From Fictibacillus phosphorivorans (GTDB lineage: Bacteria > Bacillota > Bacilli > Bacillales > Fictibacillaceae), in assembly GCF_023715845.1 (NCBI RefSeq), contig NZ_JAMBOR010000017.1:1-64000 (forward strand): DNA of 64,000 bases, in the 5' to 3' direction. The position numbers were made by a program, and so were the translations under genes. The notes under the pieces are model-generated. The model saw nothing but the letters and a program-made list of their open reading frames with translations, had not been told where the DNA came from and did no database searches. Numbering within the stretch: position 1 is the stretch's first letter; each line of letters begins with the position of its first letter. Positions 34,070 to 42,537 of this stretch are shown here, in pieces.

Positions 34070-35491
34070 TTAGCACTGCTCGAAATAACGCTGGCGCTCC
34101 CATTTGGTTACGATGCGATCGAACTGTTTTTGTTCCAGTTTTGCGGTGAAAAGGTAGTGGGAGGCCGCTTTTTCGCCTAATACTTTTTGAACGACTTCAC
34201 TATCTTCCCAGCACTGGATCGCCTCATATAGCGAACCTGGAATACGCGGAATGTTTTTGTCCTTATAAGCGTTTCCTTTGAATTCTGGTTCGAGCTCTAA
34301 TTCCTCTTCAATGCCTTGAAGCCCAGCTCCGATCAAGGCTGTGTAAGCGAGATATGGATTCATATCTGCGCCAGGAATGCGTGTTTCCATACGAAGACTC
34401 TTTCCGTCACCGACGATTCGGTAGCCGGATGAACGGTTGTCATGACTCCAGATGATGTTGACGGGTGCCCAGCTCTCTTGAGCGTACCGTTTATAGGAAT
34501 TGACGTAAGGCGCGAAAAACAAAGCAAAGTCACGTGAGTATTTTAAGACACCGGCTAAAAAGTGCTGCATCGTTTTCGACATGTTATGGTTGCCACTATC
34601 TGGATCATAAAAAACGTTCTCGCCCGCACGCTTGTCCCAAAGGCTCAGATGGATGTGACCGCTCGAGCCTGTCCATTGGTGGTTCGGCTTAGCCATGAAC
34701 GTGACCGAAAGATTGTCCTGCATGCAGATCTCTTTCATGCCGTGTTTGAACATGATGTGGTTATCAGCCGCGTTCAGTGCGTCGGAGTAGCGCATGTTGA
34801 TCTCGTGCTGTCCTTTAAACGCCTCACCCTTTGACGACTCAATCGGGATATCCGCTTTGGCCATGTTTCGGCGGATCTTTTGATAAAACGGTTCATTTCG
34901 GGTCCCTTGAAGAAGGTTGTAATCTTCGTTGATATGTCCCGCTGTCTCAACATCCTCATAGCCCTTTTGATGAAGGTCCTCAAATGATTCTTTGAACAGG
35001 TAAAATTCCAGTTCACTTGCCATGAAGAGTTCGAATCCTTTAGTTGCAGCCTTTTCAATCTGGTTCTTCAAAAGGGTACGAGGCGCGATCGGGATAGGAT
35101 CACCTGTCTTCTCATCGTACACATCACAGAAAACGATAGCTGTACGGTCTGCCCAAGGCACGATACGGAGCGTTGACCAGTCGGGAAGGGCGAGCCAGTC
35201 GCCGTAGCCGTTCTCCCAGTTCATCATTTCGTAGCCGTCAGGCGTGTTCATCTCAAAATCCGTACCAAGTAAGTAGTTGCAAAAATGTGTCCCTTTATCG
35301 AGGTTGTTTTCTAAACAATAAGCAGCCGTCAGACGTTTTCCCATCAGGCGCCCCTGCATATCGCAGATTGCTAGATTCACCGTATCGATCGATCCGTCTT
35401 CTAATAAGGAAAGCAAGGTTTCTTTTGAGATCAATCCTGTTTTCTTTGACTCTTCCTTTTGGGATGGATTCGCGATTGTGTTTTGGCTCAT
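34070..35491 (-). CDS. Glutamine-synthetase-like gamma-glutamyl-amine ligase
   Basis: This 473-aa member of the glutamine synthetase fold is of the PuuA/GlnA4 kind. GS features are ASELEFYLF, GQHEINMRYSDAL, GSSGHIHLSLW, DNRSSGYRIVG and METRIPGADMNPYLAY. In this branch the enzyme couples glutamate to an amine other than ammonia (putrescine for PuuA, ethanolamine for GlnA4 of Streptomyces). The start at 35491 (MSQNTIANP) follows GGAGG; the longer frame overlaps the upstream gene. The neighbouring ethanolamine-type permease favours a gamma-glutamylethanolamide synthetase role, which is an inference. Confidence 0.75.
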   Translation of the reverse strand: MSQNTIANPSQKEESKKTGLISKETLLSLLEDGSIDTVNLAICDMQGRLMGKRLTAAYCLENNLDKGTHFCNYLLGTDFEMNTPDGYEMMNWENGYGDWLALPDWSTLRIVPWADRTAIVFCDVYDEKTGDPIPIAPRTLLKNQIEKAATKGFELFMASELEFYLFKESFEDLHQKGYEDVETAGHINEDYNLLQGTRNEPFYQKIRRNMAKADIPIESSKGEAFKGQHEINMRYSDALNAADNHIMFKHGMKEICMQDNLSVTFMAKPNHQWTGSSGHIHLSLWDKRAGENVFYDPDSGNHNMSKTMQHFLAGVLKYSRDFALFFAPYVNSYKRYAQESWAPVNIIWSHDNRSSGYRIVGDGKSLRMETRIPGADMNPYLAYTALIGAGLQGIEEELELEPEFKGNAYKDKNIPRIPGSLYEAIQCWEDSEVVQKVLGEKAASHYLFTAKLEQKQFDRIVTKWERQRYFEQC

Positions 35492-35492
35492 T

Positions 35493-36956
35493 TTAATAAC
35501 CTCCTTCATCATTTTCGAGCGAGAGTGAGATGTATTTCAGTTCAAGAAACTCTTCTAATCCGTAAAATCCTCCTTCACGGCCGATGCCGCTTTCCTTGAT
35601 CCCGCCGAACGGAGCCTGAGGAACACTTAGCGATGTTCCGTTCACACCGATCATGCCGGAATCGAGTTCTTCAGCCATGCGGTAGACGCGGTTTACATCA
35701 CGTGTGAAGAAGTAAGCGGCCAATCCATAAGGGCTGTTCTCGGTGAATTCCACAACCTCTTGTTCTTTTTGGAAAGAGAGGATCGGAGCGACTGGACCAA
35801 AAATTTCTTCTTGTGTGAGTTTCATATCGAGCGTGACAATGCTGAGTACGGTCGGCTGGAAGAAGTAGCCGGTAGCGTCACCCGTTCGTTCGCCGCCTGT
35901 TTCCACTTTAGCTCCTTTTTCTTTCGCATCTTGAAGAAGGTGTTCCACGTTCTTGAGTGCTGCTTCGTTGACCAGAGGTCCGATTTGTATGGGGTCTGTC
36001 CCGGGGTCAGACCCCAAGCCTACTTTTAGCTCTTTTGCTAGATTTACGATCTTTTCAGTGAGCTTTTCCTTGATTTCTCCATGGGCATAAATGACGTTTA
36101 TGCCGTTACACATCTGTCCGCAGTTTTCGAACTTGTTGTCGACGATCGCTTTTGCAGCGAGATCAAGGTCCGCGTCAGGAAAGACGATTGCCGGTGCGTT
36201 CCCGCCAAGTTCCAGCGAGATTCGTTTCACTTGATCCGCCGCGCGCTTCATGAGCTGTTTTCCGATCTCCGTTGAACCGGTAAACGAAATCTTCTTTACG
36301 CGTCGATCTTCAAACAACGTCTCACCGATGACAGAAGCTTTACCTGTCACAAGGTTGGCAACACCTGCGGGGATACCGGTTTTCATGAGCTGTTCAAAAA
36401 TGGCGATGGCGATCCTCGGTGTTTCACTCGCAGGTTTCACAACGACCGTACAGCCAGCCGCAAGAGCAGGAGCAGTTTTCCGGGCGACCATCGCGCCAGG
36501 GAAGTTCCAAGGTGTGATCAGCCCGCATACTCCAACGGGCTGTTTGATCACGGAGATGCGCTGATTTTCTTTCGAGCCCGTGATTACTTCTCCATAAACA
36601 CGTTTTCCTTCCTCGGCGTACCATCTGATGAACGTTGCACATCCTTCAATTTCACCTCGCGATTCGCTTAATGGTTTTCCTTGTTCTTCCGTTAAAATAG
36701 CCGCTAGTTCATCACGGTTTTCTAGTAAATTATCAGCCCACTTCACTAAGTACGACTCCCGTTTCTCGGGAGTGAGCTTCTTCCATGGTTTTAGAGCTTC
36801 ATAGGCTGCGTTGATCGCAAGCTTCGTTTCTTTTTTACCCCCGTTCGGCACTTGATCGATGACTTCGCCAGTCGCTGGGTTCACAACATCGATTGTCTCC
36901 GTGGTGCTGACCTTTTCGCCTTTGATCCATAGGTAGTTCAGTGTCGTCTTTTCCAT
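35493..36956 (-). CDS. NAD(P)-dependent aldehyde dehydrogenase
   Basis: This 487-aa ALDH-superfamily enzyme of succinate-semialdehyde/gamma-glutamyl-aldehyde type has N151 in TPWNFPGAM, E249 in LELGGNAPAIV and the nucleophile C283 in ENCGQMCNGINV. It probably oxidises the aldehyde formed from the amine or from its gamma-glutamyl derivative. The ATG at 36956 fits the AGGAGG site better than the ATG at 36962. It is the first gene after a hairpin at 37003-37061 and overlaps the region of the GS-like start, so the two are coupled. Confidence 0.85.
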   Translation of the reverse strand: MEKTTLNYLWIKGEKVSTTETIDVVNPATGEVIDQVPNGGKKETKLAINAAYEALKPWKKLTPEKRESYLVKWADNLLENRDELAAILTEEQGKPLSESRGEIEGCATFIRWYAEEGKRVYGEVITGSKENQRISVIKQPVGVCGLITPWNFPGAMVARKTAPALAAGCTVVVKPASETPRIAIAIFEQLMKTGIPAGVANLVTGKASVIGETLFEDRRVKKISFTGSTEIGKQLMKRAADQVKRISLELGGNAPAIVFPDADLDLAAKAIVDNKFENCGQMCNGINVIYAHGEIKEKLTEKIVNLAKELKVGLGSDPGTDPIQIGPLVNEAALKNVEHLLQDAKEKGAKVETGGERTGDATGYFFQPTVLSIVTLDMKLTQEEIFGPVAPILSFQKEQEVVEFTENSPYGLAAYFFTRDVNRVYRMAEELDSGMIGVNGTSLSVPQAPFGGIKESGIGREGGFYGLEEFLELKYISLSLENDEGGY

Positions 36957-37002
36957 CTTCATACCTCCTGAAAAGATAGTTTTATAGAGTGTCTGGCTTT
37001 AT

Positions 37003-37061
37003 GAAAAAAGACAAAAGACGCCCAAGGACATACATGATTGATGTATTTCTTAGGCGTCTTT
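37003..37061 (-). terminator. Leader terminator between the ANTAR regulator and ALDH genes (possible antitermination site)
   Basis: On the minus strand AAAGACGCC (37061-37053) pairs with GGCGTCTTT (37022-37014). An inner stem ATACAT/ATGTAT lies between, and a T-rich run follows. It sits in the leader of the ALDH operon directly after an ANTAR response regulator gene. ANTAR proteins act by preventing formation of such terminators, so it may be their RNA target. The conserved ANTAR hexaloop pair was not clearly found. Confidence 0.6.
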
Positions 37062-37073
37062 GCCGGAATTTAT

Positions 37074-37652
37074 TTACATGTCATTTGCGTATTTTTTCAA
37101 GATGGCATGCGCTGTGCGTTCAAGCGAGACTTGCTGTTTCATACTGAATTTCCGCATCTTCTCATACGCCGCTTGTTCGTTCAGTTTCATCACTTTCATG
37201 AGAACACCTTTAGCACGTTCAATCTGCTTTCGGGCATTCATTTTTTGCTCTTTTTGTAAAAGTTCATCCTCATATTGTGCACGTTTTTCAGCTTGGGAGA
37301 GGGCGATTTCAACGGCTGGTATCAAGTTCGCTTCAGAGATCGGTTTCACTAGATAGCCGAGCACATTCGCTTCCTTCGCTTCTTCCACAAATTCTTTTTG
37401 GCTAAAGGCAGTGAGCATGAGAATAGGAGTTTTGCTTTGTTTCTTGATGATCTTGCTTGCTTTTAACCCATCCATCTTCGGCATCTTAATATCCATGATC
37501 ATCAGATCAGGATTCAGCTGGTAAGCGAGCTCGATGGCTTTTTCACCATTATCACCTTCAGCGATTACCTCATAGCCTGCATCGGTGAGGATTTCCTTTA
37601 AGTCCATCCGCAGGATCGCTTCGTCTTCAATCACAATGATTCTTGGTTTCAA
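37074..37652 (-). CDS. ANTAR-domain response regulator, EutV-like
   Basis: This 192-aa protein has an N-terminal receiver domain (phosphoacceptor D54 in LMIMDIKMP, switch residues in LTAFS and the lysine in YLVKPIS). A short coiled linker and a C-terminal RNA-binding ANTAR domain (about 128-188, ARKQIERAKGVLMKVMKLNE) follow. When phosphorylated, such proteins bind nascent RNA and block terminators. The gene overlaps the histidine kinase by ATGA and precedes the ALDH/GS-like/SDR/permease genes, which are its likely targets. Confidence 0.88.
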   Translation of the reverse strand: MKPRIIVIEDEAILRMDLKEILTDAGYEVIAEGDNGEKAIELAYQLNPDLMIMDIKMPKMDGLKASKIIKKQSKTPILMLTAFSQKEFVEEAKEANVLGYLVKPISEANLIPAVEIALSQAEKRAQYEDELLQKEQKMNARKQIERAKGVLMKVMKLNEQAAYEKMRKFSMKQQVSLERTAHAILKKYANDM

Positions 37653-39064
37653 ACGGCTTCCACCTCTTTCAACGGAAAAGTGATGATTGCTTTTGTTCCG
37701 GAACGCGTTTTTTGGATATTGAACGTTCCGGCTAAGTCGTGACAGACGATCGTGTTTACGATATCTAGACCGAGCGATGATGGGGAAGAGGCTGAATAAC
37801 CAACACCATCGTCCTCGACCACCACTTCAAAATGGCCCTGTACCTCTGAAAAATGAATATGGATATTTCCTTGAGTTCGCTGTTGAAAAGCGTGCTTCAA
37901 ACCGTTTTGAATGAGTTCGTTGATGGTAAGCGCTAATGAAACGGCTACATCTGACTTCAAATACATCTCTCCGCCATGAAACGCGATGGACACTTCAGCA
38001 TCAGCACACATCCGGCTTTGGATCGACATCTGGCCAATGCGCTCGATCAGCTGTTTAATCTCGACTTCATCGATCTTGGAGCTTTCGAGCAGTTCTTCGT
38101 GAACGGCCGCAATGCTGGAGATGCGATTCAGACTTTGCTGGATGCCCTCTGGACCGCCGCCGCGCTTCATCTGTAGCCGCAGAAGACTGGATACCGTTTG
38201 CAGGTTGTTTTTTACACGATGATGAATTTCCTGGATGACCGCTGATTTTACCATCAGCTGGCGTTCTTTTTCCCGTAGCTCCGTTAAGTCGCGGATTACA
38301 ACAAGAATCCCTGTAATCTGCCGCTGGGTAACGAGTATGATCTGCTTCACTTCGAGCACTTTTTTTCCGACCGTTACTTCTTGCTGCAGGATACTTTCTG
38401 TTTCTTCATACACATTTTTTATAAAAGGGAGGTGATCATGGATCGATGTTCCAAGCATCTCCGTTTTGCCAGCCAGTTCTTTGATCAGGCAACCTGCACA
38501 TGAATTGTAATACAGGATTCTGCCTTTTGGATCGAGGAGCAGAAGGGATTCCTGAATCATGTTGGAAATGATGGAGTCTTGATCGGTTAGTCCGATTAAG
38601 GTCTGACTCAACTGTTCGTTCGTTTCGGAAAGAGTTTTTACTTTATTTTCGTGTTGGACTTGTTCGCTTACGTCCTCTTCCATGATGAGTGAACCGATCG
38701 TTTCACCCTGTTCATTTTGAATCGGGACCACACTTTGTTTCACGTATTTCGCTTCTTGCGTGATGGCGCGCATTCGTTGCATCGGCTTGCCGGTTTTATG
38801 GGTAAAAGCAACGGCGGGCTCAAAGGACGCATAAGCGTACTTTCCAACAACAGATTTTGAGTAAAGAGAAGGAGCATGGGCAGGTTTTGCTTCAGCGACG
38901 ACGATCGCGTGCTTACCGTCTTTAGCTGGACAATCGATAAAAAGGTTTGCTTGGGTTAGGTCGGCAGTGAGTTGAAGGGACTTTGATTTTTCAATTATGA
39001 TTTCAATATCTGAACGGGTTAGGTTGGTGTATTGCGTGCAAAGTTCTTGAATGGTCCGGTGCAT
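37649..39064 (-). CDS. Sensor histidine kinase (H_kinase_N, PAS, HisKA_2, HATPase), EutW-like
   Basis: This 471-aa cytoplasmic kinase has no transmembrane segment. It shows an N-terminal H_kinase_N sensor region (about 5-150), a PAS region (about 165-265), the HisKA_2 phosphoacceptor H281 in IQEIHHRVKNNLQTV, and a C-terminal ATPase domain (INELIQNGLKHAF, then VEDDGVG). The start at 39064 (MHRTIQEL) follows AGAAAGGAG; the open frame to 39289 runs through a dispersed repeat and is not coding. It partners the ANTAR regulator, as EutW does EutV in ethanolamine sensing. Confidence 0.87.
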   Translation of the reverse strand: MHRTIQELCTQYTNLTRSDIEIIIEKSKSLQLTADLTQANLFIDCPAKDGKHAIVVAEAKPAHAPSLYSKSVVGKYAYASFEPAVAFTHKTGKPMQRMRAITQEAKYVKQSVVPIQNEQGETIGSLIMEEDVSEQVQHENKVKTLSETNEQLSQTLIGLTDQDSIISNMIQESLLLLDPKGRILYYNSCAGCLIKELAGKTEMLGTSIHDHLPFIKNVYEETESILQQEVTVGKKVLEVKQIILVTQRQITGILVVIRDLTELREKERQLMVKSAVIQEIHHRVKNNLQTVSSLLRLQMKRGGGPEGIQQSLNRISSIAAVHEELLESSKIDEVEIKQLIERIGQMSIQSRMCADAEVSIAFHGGEMYLKSDVAVSLALTINELIQNGLKHAFQQRTQGNIHIHFSEVQGHFEVVVEDDGVGYSASSPSSLGLDIVNTIVCHDLAGTFNIQKTRSGTKAIITFPLKEVEAV

Positions 39065-39130
39065 GGCTGTCTCCTTTCTCACGCATTTATGAAGGTTGAC
39101 TCTTGTTTTAAAAGGTTGCTCCGATAGTAG

Positions 39131-39260
39131 GTTGATCTCCGCTCCAGATGCTCGCTTTCCGCGGGGCGTGCGGTGAGCCTCCTGCCGCTTTGCGCCTTTA
39201 GCAGTCTCCATCTGACCGCTCGTCCCGCAGGAGTTTCGCATCTTCCGCTCCATCAACTTG
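39131..39260 (-). repeat. Dispersed GC-rich Bacillaceae-type palindromic repeat, copy A
   Basis: This roughly 130-bp GC-rich block begins GTTGATCTCCGCTCC and ends CCGCTCCATCAAC. It contains CGCTTTCCGCGGGGCGTGCG and TCCCGCAGGAGTTTCGC. The reverse complement aligns well with the block at 45422-45537. It lies just upstream of the kinase gene. The remaining stretch 39261-39449 shows no gene or clear element. Confidence 0.7.
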
Positions 39261-39449
39261 CAAGTGGCATTTTTAAAAAAGAAAAACATCCAAAAGTCTA
39301 AAATCTCCTAGAAAATAACCTATTAAAAAACAAAAAGAGGCGGCACAAATACTCCCGCTCCTTGCAGGAATACCCATCCATAGCCCCTTTGCTTACGTAC
39401 TGTTCACTTATAAACTGATTCTAAAATAATGTTAATATTCTGTCAATAA

Positions 39450-40652
39450 TTAAACATTTCCAGAACGTGTTTTGGTCTCACTGTTTAAATAGTGAACGGC
39501 GGCTTCACACATGACGGAGACCCCGGTTGTTAGGGCATCTTCTTCAAAGAGGACACCGGCATGGTGCAGTGAAAGTTTGGATGCTTCCGATTCATTATGT
39601 GTCCCTAATCGAAAGAGAACGCCAGGCACTTGTTCGGCGTAGAACGAAAAGTCTTCAGAGCCTAAAGACGGGTTTTCGAGATAGACGAGGCTGTCTTCTC
39701 CGAGCGTTTCTGTTACAACCCGATCAATGAGTTCAACCATCGAGTCGTCGCTGATCAGCGGGGGAGTGGCCATCGTGTAGGACACTTCAGCCTCGCCGTT
39801 CATGCTCTCGGCTGTTTTAGTAACCACCCGGTTAATGATGTCGGGCATCCTTTTTTGTAAGTCAGGGCTTACAGTACGAATCATGCCTGATAGTTGCACA
39901 CTTGATGGAATTACGTTCGGTGCTGTACCGCCGTTTATTTTTCCGATGGTCAGAACGGCAGGGTCGGTAGGGGCAACCTCACGTGAAATAACGGTTTGCA
40001 AGGTCGAAACCACTTGTCCGGCTATGACGATCGGATCGACACATTTATGCGGATGAGCAGCGTGACCTGCTTTTCCGTGAATCGTAATCTCAATAAAAAC
40101 TGCAGCGGCGGTGATCGGCCCTTTTCTTATCCCAATTTTTCCAGCAGGAAGGTCCGGCCAACAGTGCAGGGCAACGATCGCATCCACATCGGGATTTGTC
40201 AGCACTCCTTTTTCGATCATTTTTTTAGCGCCTGTTAATTTCTCTTCACCAGGCTGGAAGATGAGTTTGATGGTTCCGTTGATCAAATGGCGGTGCTGGT
40301 TAAGAAGAATTGCTGCACCAAGAAGGATGGAAGTGTGAAAATCATGTCCGCAAGCATGCATGACGCCAGGATTTTTGGAGCTGAATTTGAGATTGGTTTG
40401 TTCTTGGATCGGAAGGGCGTCCATATCGGCCCGAAGTGCGATGGTTCTGCCAGGTGTGTCTCCTTTAATGAGTCCGACAACACCTGTTTCAGCTACATTT
40501 CTTAACACCTCGATGTTGTTTTCTTCTAAAATGTCTGCAACAAAATCAGCAGTTTGGAATTCGTTAAAACTCAGTTCTGGAAATTGATGCAGGTGACGGC
40601 GGTATTCGATGATTCGGTGTTTGATGGATTCTGCCAACTGTAAAAAAGACAC
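39450..40652 (-). CDS. M20-family amidohydrolase (N-acyl-amino-acid/hippurate hydrolase type)
   Basis: This 400-aa metal-dependent peptidase-M20 amidohydrolase has metal ligands C101 and H103 in MHACGHDFHTS, E136/E137 in FQPGEE, H163 in ALHCWPD, and a late histidine in LHHAG. Such enzymes cleave N-acyl amino acids, hippurate or indole-acetyl amino acids in the cytoplasm. It is transcribed alone on the minus strand, upstream of the histidine kinase. A role in removing a gamma-glutamyl or acyl group in the adjoining amine pathway is conceivable but unsupported. Confidence 0.85.
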   Translation of the reverse strand: MSFLQLAESIKHRIIEYRRHLHQFPELSFNEFQTADFVADILEENNIEVLRNVAETGVVGLIKGDTPGRTIALRADMDALPIQEQTNLKFSSKNPGVMHACGHDFHTSILLGAAILLNQHRHLINGTIKLIFQPGEEKLTGAKKMIEKGVLTNPDVDAIVALHCWPDLPAGKIGIRKGPITAAAVFIEITIHGKAGHAAHPHKCVDPIVIAGQVVSTLQTVISREVAPTDPAVLTIGKINGGTAPNVIPSSVQLSGMIRTVSPDLQKRMPDIINRVVTKTAESMNGEAEVSYTMATPPLISDDSMVELIDRVVTETLGEDSLVYLENPSLGSEDFSFYAEQVPGVLFRLGTHNESEASKLSLHHAGVLFEEDALTTGVSVMCEAAVHYLNSETKTRSGNV

Positions 40653-40671
40653 GGTTTATCCCTCCTGAACA

Positions 40672-40727
40672 AAAAAGGAGCTGCCATCTATACCCGACCC
40701 GGAGTATAGCAATGGAAAGCTCCTTTG
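40672..40727 (-). terminator. Terminator after pssA
   Basis: On the minus strand AAAGGAGCT (40727-40719) pairs with AGCTCCTTT (40683-40675), followed by T residues to 40672. An inner stem around CTATACTC/GGGTATAG branches from it. It lies between pssA and the amidohydrolase gene. Confidence 0.75.
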
Positions 40728-40780
40728 CTGATTGTATTTACTTTTTCATAAATGTATCGGATGTTGAATGATTCGTCAAT

Positions 40781-41509
40781 TTAAAACCTTCTTCTCTTGT
40801 TACGAGGCTTCCGTTTTCTTCTTCTCATGATCTTGATCTCTTTTACTTTAATGAACCTTACACTGATAAATAAAATATACGTTATAAGTGCGACATAAAA
40901 GAAAATCGGTACACTTTCGAACTTGTTCCTAGCAACCAGATAGAACATATAGAATAAAAACAGCGTGATGATCGTTCCGTATCTTGGGAGTGGAATGTCC
41001 TTTAAACTCGGAATCTTAATGGTGCTGACCATCATTACAGCTACTCCGTAAAAGATTAAGACGAAAATCCATAGCGGAATCAGGTTTACAAAAAAGACTA
41101 AGAAAACCACGATACCACCAGCTGGCGGAATCGGTATGCCTCTAAAGTATTTCATGGATTCATTGGGGTCCGTAATGTTGAAACGAGCTAGACGAAAAGC
41201 GCCAAATAGCGGGAATAAGCCTGCTAGAACGTAACCCCACATGCCTAAATCAGCAAAATAGGAGTTTGCCGCGATAAAGGCTGGAGCCACCCCGAATGAA
41301 ACCACATCTGCCAAAGAATCGAGTTCCTTGCCGAGATTTCCGGAAACACCGAGAATCCGGGCTGCTCTCCCGTCAACGGCATCGAGCATCATCGCGATAA
41401 AAATAAGCATCGCTGCATTTCGAAAGTCGCCATGTGCGGCATATCCTATGGAAAGAAAACCGCAGAACAAGTTCCCTAAAGTTAGTAGATTCGGAATATG
41501 TTTTATCAT
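40781..41509 (-). CDS. pssA: CDP-diacylglycerol-serine O-phosphatidyltransferase
   Basis: This 242-aa integral membrane enzyme makes phosphatidylserine from CDP-diacylglycerol and serine. The CDP-alcohol phosphatidyltransferase signature D-x2-DG-x2-AR-x8-G-x3-D-x3-D is complete in DAVDGRAARILGVSGN, then LGKELDSLAD. About six to eight membrane segments follow, with a basic C-terminal tail (KIMRRRKRKPRNKRRRF). No psd decarboxylase gene is adjacent. Confidence 0.87.
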   Translation of the reverse strand: MIKHIPNLLTLGNLFCGFLSIGYAAHGDFRNAAMLIFIAMMLDAVDGRAARILGVSGNLGKELDSLADVVSFGVAPAFIAANSYFADLGMWGYVLAGLFPLFGAFRLARFNITDPNESMKYFRGIPIPPAGGIVVFLVFFVNLIPLWIFVLIFYGVAVMMVSTIKIPSLKDIPLPRYGTIITLFLFYMFYLVARNKFESVPIFFYVALITYILFISVRFIKVKEIKIMRRRKRKPRNKRRRF

Positions 41510-41651
41510 TGTACACGTCCTTAAAAAGTAGGTAATCTATTTATATAATAATCCATTTTTTATCAAAACGTTAATTTTTTTGTTAAATGCTTATCATAAC
41601 AGAGTTTTGAAGGTGAGAAAAGGCGACGGGTATTCATCTGATTCTAAAAGC

Positions 41652-41696
41652 AAGTCCGCTAGTTCCTAATTTCTTAAGGAAACTAGCGGACTTTTC
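41652..41696. terminator. Bidirectional terminator between pssA and the phosphodiester-glycosidase gene
   Basis: AAGTCCGCTAGTT (41652-41664) and AACTAGCGGACTT (41681-41693) form a 13-bp perfect stem, with a short T-run on the plus side. It lies downstream of the minus-strand gene at 41708 and upstream of pssA. Confidence 0.8.
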
Positions 41697-41707
41697 TATG
41701 ATAGGGA

Positions 41708-42370
41708 TTATGGTGTTTTAAGAGCAATCATCTGGACAATCGCCCGTCCATCGCCACGGAACGTATTCTCCTTACATTTCATCTGTGTGGAGCCCCCAGC
41801 ATCCAAGAAGATTCCGTCCACAACAGTCCCGGAGCCAACGAGATACTTCACAGCCCCACGAAATGCTTTTGCTGTGCAAGCTTCTTCGGAGATCACAAGC
41901 CAGATGTTAAAACCACTGTTCCATACGAGGCCGGTCCTGTATGTGCTTCCTTTCAGGTCAGGTATACCTTGAGCAATAGCGATCTTTTCCCAATTAGCGT
42001 CATCTTTTAGGCTCATACTAATTCCGCCCTGTGCCCAATAATTGTTACGGTTTGATACTTTCAATTCCGCTGCACTTCTCACTACTTGAACGCTGTACAC
42101 ACCAGCCGATTTATCCCATACGAGCGTCCCGCGAGCGTATTTTTCATTGTACCACCCTGATCCATATCCGCCTTTGGCTCCACAAGCTGGGATATCGTTG
42201 TTCACTGCAATAGAGAGTAGTTGACCACTGTAGAAGTATCCGCCGTTAATTCCAGAATCTGTTCCGGATCCGATGTTCTTGTTGATCTCTTTTAAGATGA
42301 TGTTATTCGGGGATGTTTTGATTACAGACAGTCTAGGTCCGCGTGGTTCCGTGTACGTATAGTTGCTCAT
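41708..42370 (-). CDS. Phosphodiester glycosidase (NAGPA)-domain protein
   Basis: This 220-aa protein shows the NAGPA domain pattern: SGINGGYF near the start, ARGTLVWDKSAGV and the C-terminal DGIFLDAGGSTQM. The domain is named for the human uncovering enzyme that removes GlcNAc from phosphodiester-linked sugars; bacterial relatives act on cell-wall or exopolysaccharide glycosides. No signal peptide is visible from MSNYTYTEPR, so a phage-like or cytoplasmic form is possible. ATG 42370 follows GGAGG. The gene stands alone. Confidence 0.65.
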   Translation of the reverse strand: MSNYTYTEPRGPRLSVIKTSPNNIILKEINKNIGSGTDSGINGGYFYSGQLLSIAVNNDIPACGAKGGYGSGWYNEKYARGTLVWDKSAGVYSVQVVRSAAELKVSNRNNYWAQGGISMSLKDDANWEKIAIAQGIPDLKGSTYRTGLVWNSGFNIWLVISEEACTAKAFRGAVKYLVGSGTVVDGIFLDAGGSTQMKCKENTFRGDGRAIVQMIALKTP

Positions 42371-42503
42371 CGTTTTATACCTCCATGATTTTAATAGGTA
42401 AAACATGACCTTATATACGACAATAAACCGAATACCATCTATCTTCTTTCTAACCCTGTCTGTTTCCTACCTGTTTCGGAATAAAGTAGTTCGTAAAATG
42501 TAA

Positions 42504-42537
42504 AAGAAGGAACTGGCTCAAAAACCAGTCCCTTCTT
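42504..42537 (-). terminator. Hairpin after the RpiR gene
   Basis: AAGAAGGAACTGG (42504-42516) pairs with CCAGTCCCTTCTT (42525-42537) with one wobble pair. It overlaps the RpiR stop codon. Confidence 0.7.

Noticed and set aside
36963-37073. A small-molecule riboswitch in the ALDH leader
   Set aside because: The hairpin can be explained as a terminator and no known riboswitch core was recognised.
38235-38435. Short serine/arginine-rich frames opposite the kinase gene
   Set aside because: These are opposite-strand shadows of a well-supported gene; similar frames occur opposite many genes in 34-45 kb.
31804-39064. Classical ethanolamine utilisation (eut) operon with microcompartment
   Set aside because: No EutB/EutC ammonia-lyase, shell protein or cobalamin gene was found in the region.
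39065-39289. N-terminal extension of the histidine kinase frame
   Set aside because: It runs through the dispersed repeat and lacks a ribosome site; the ATG at 39064 has a good one and begins the domain.
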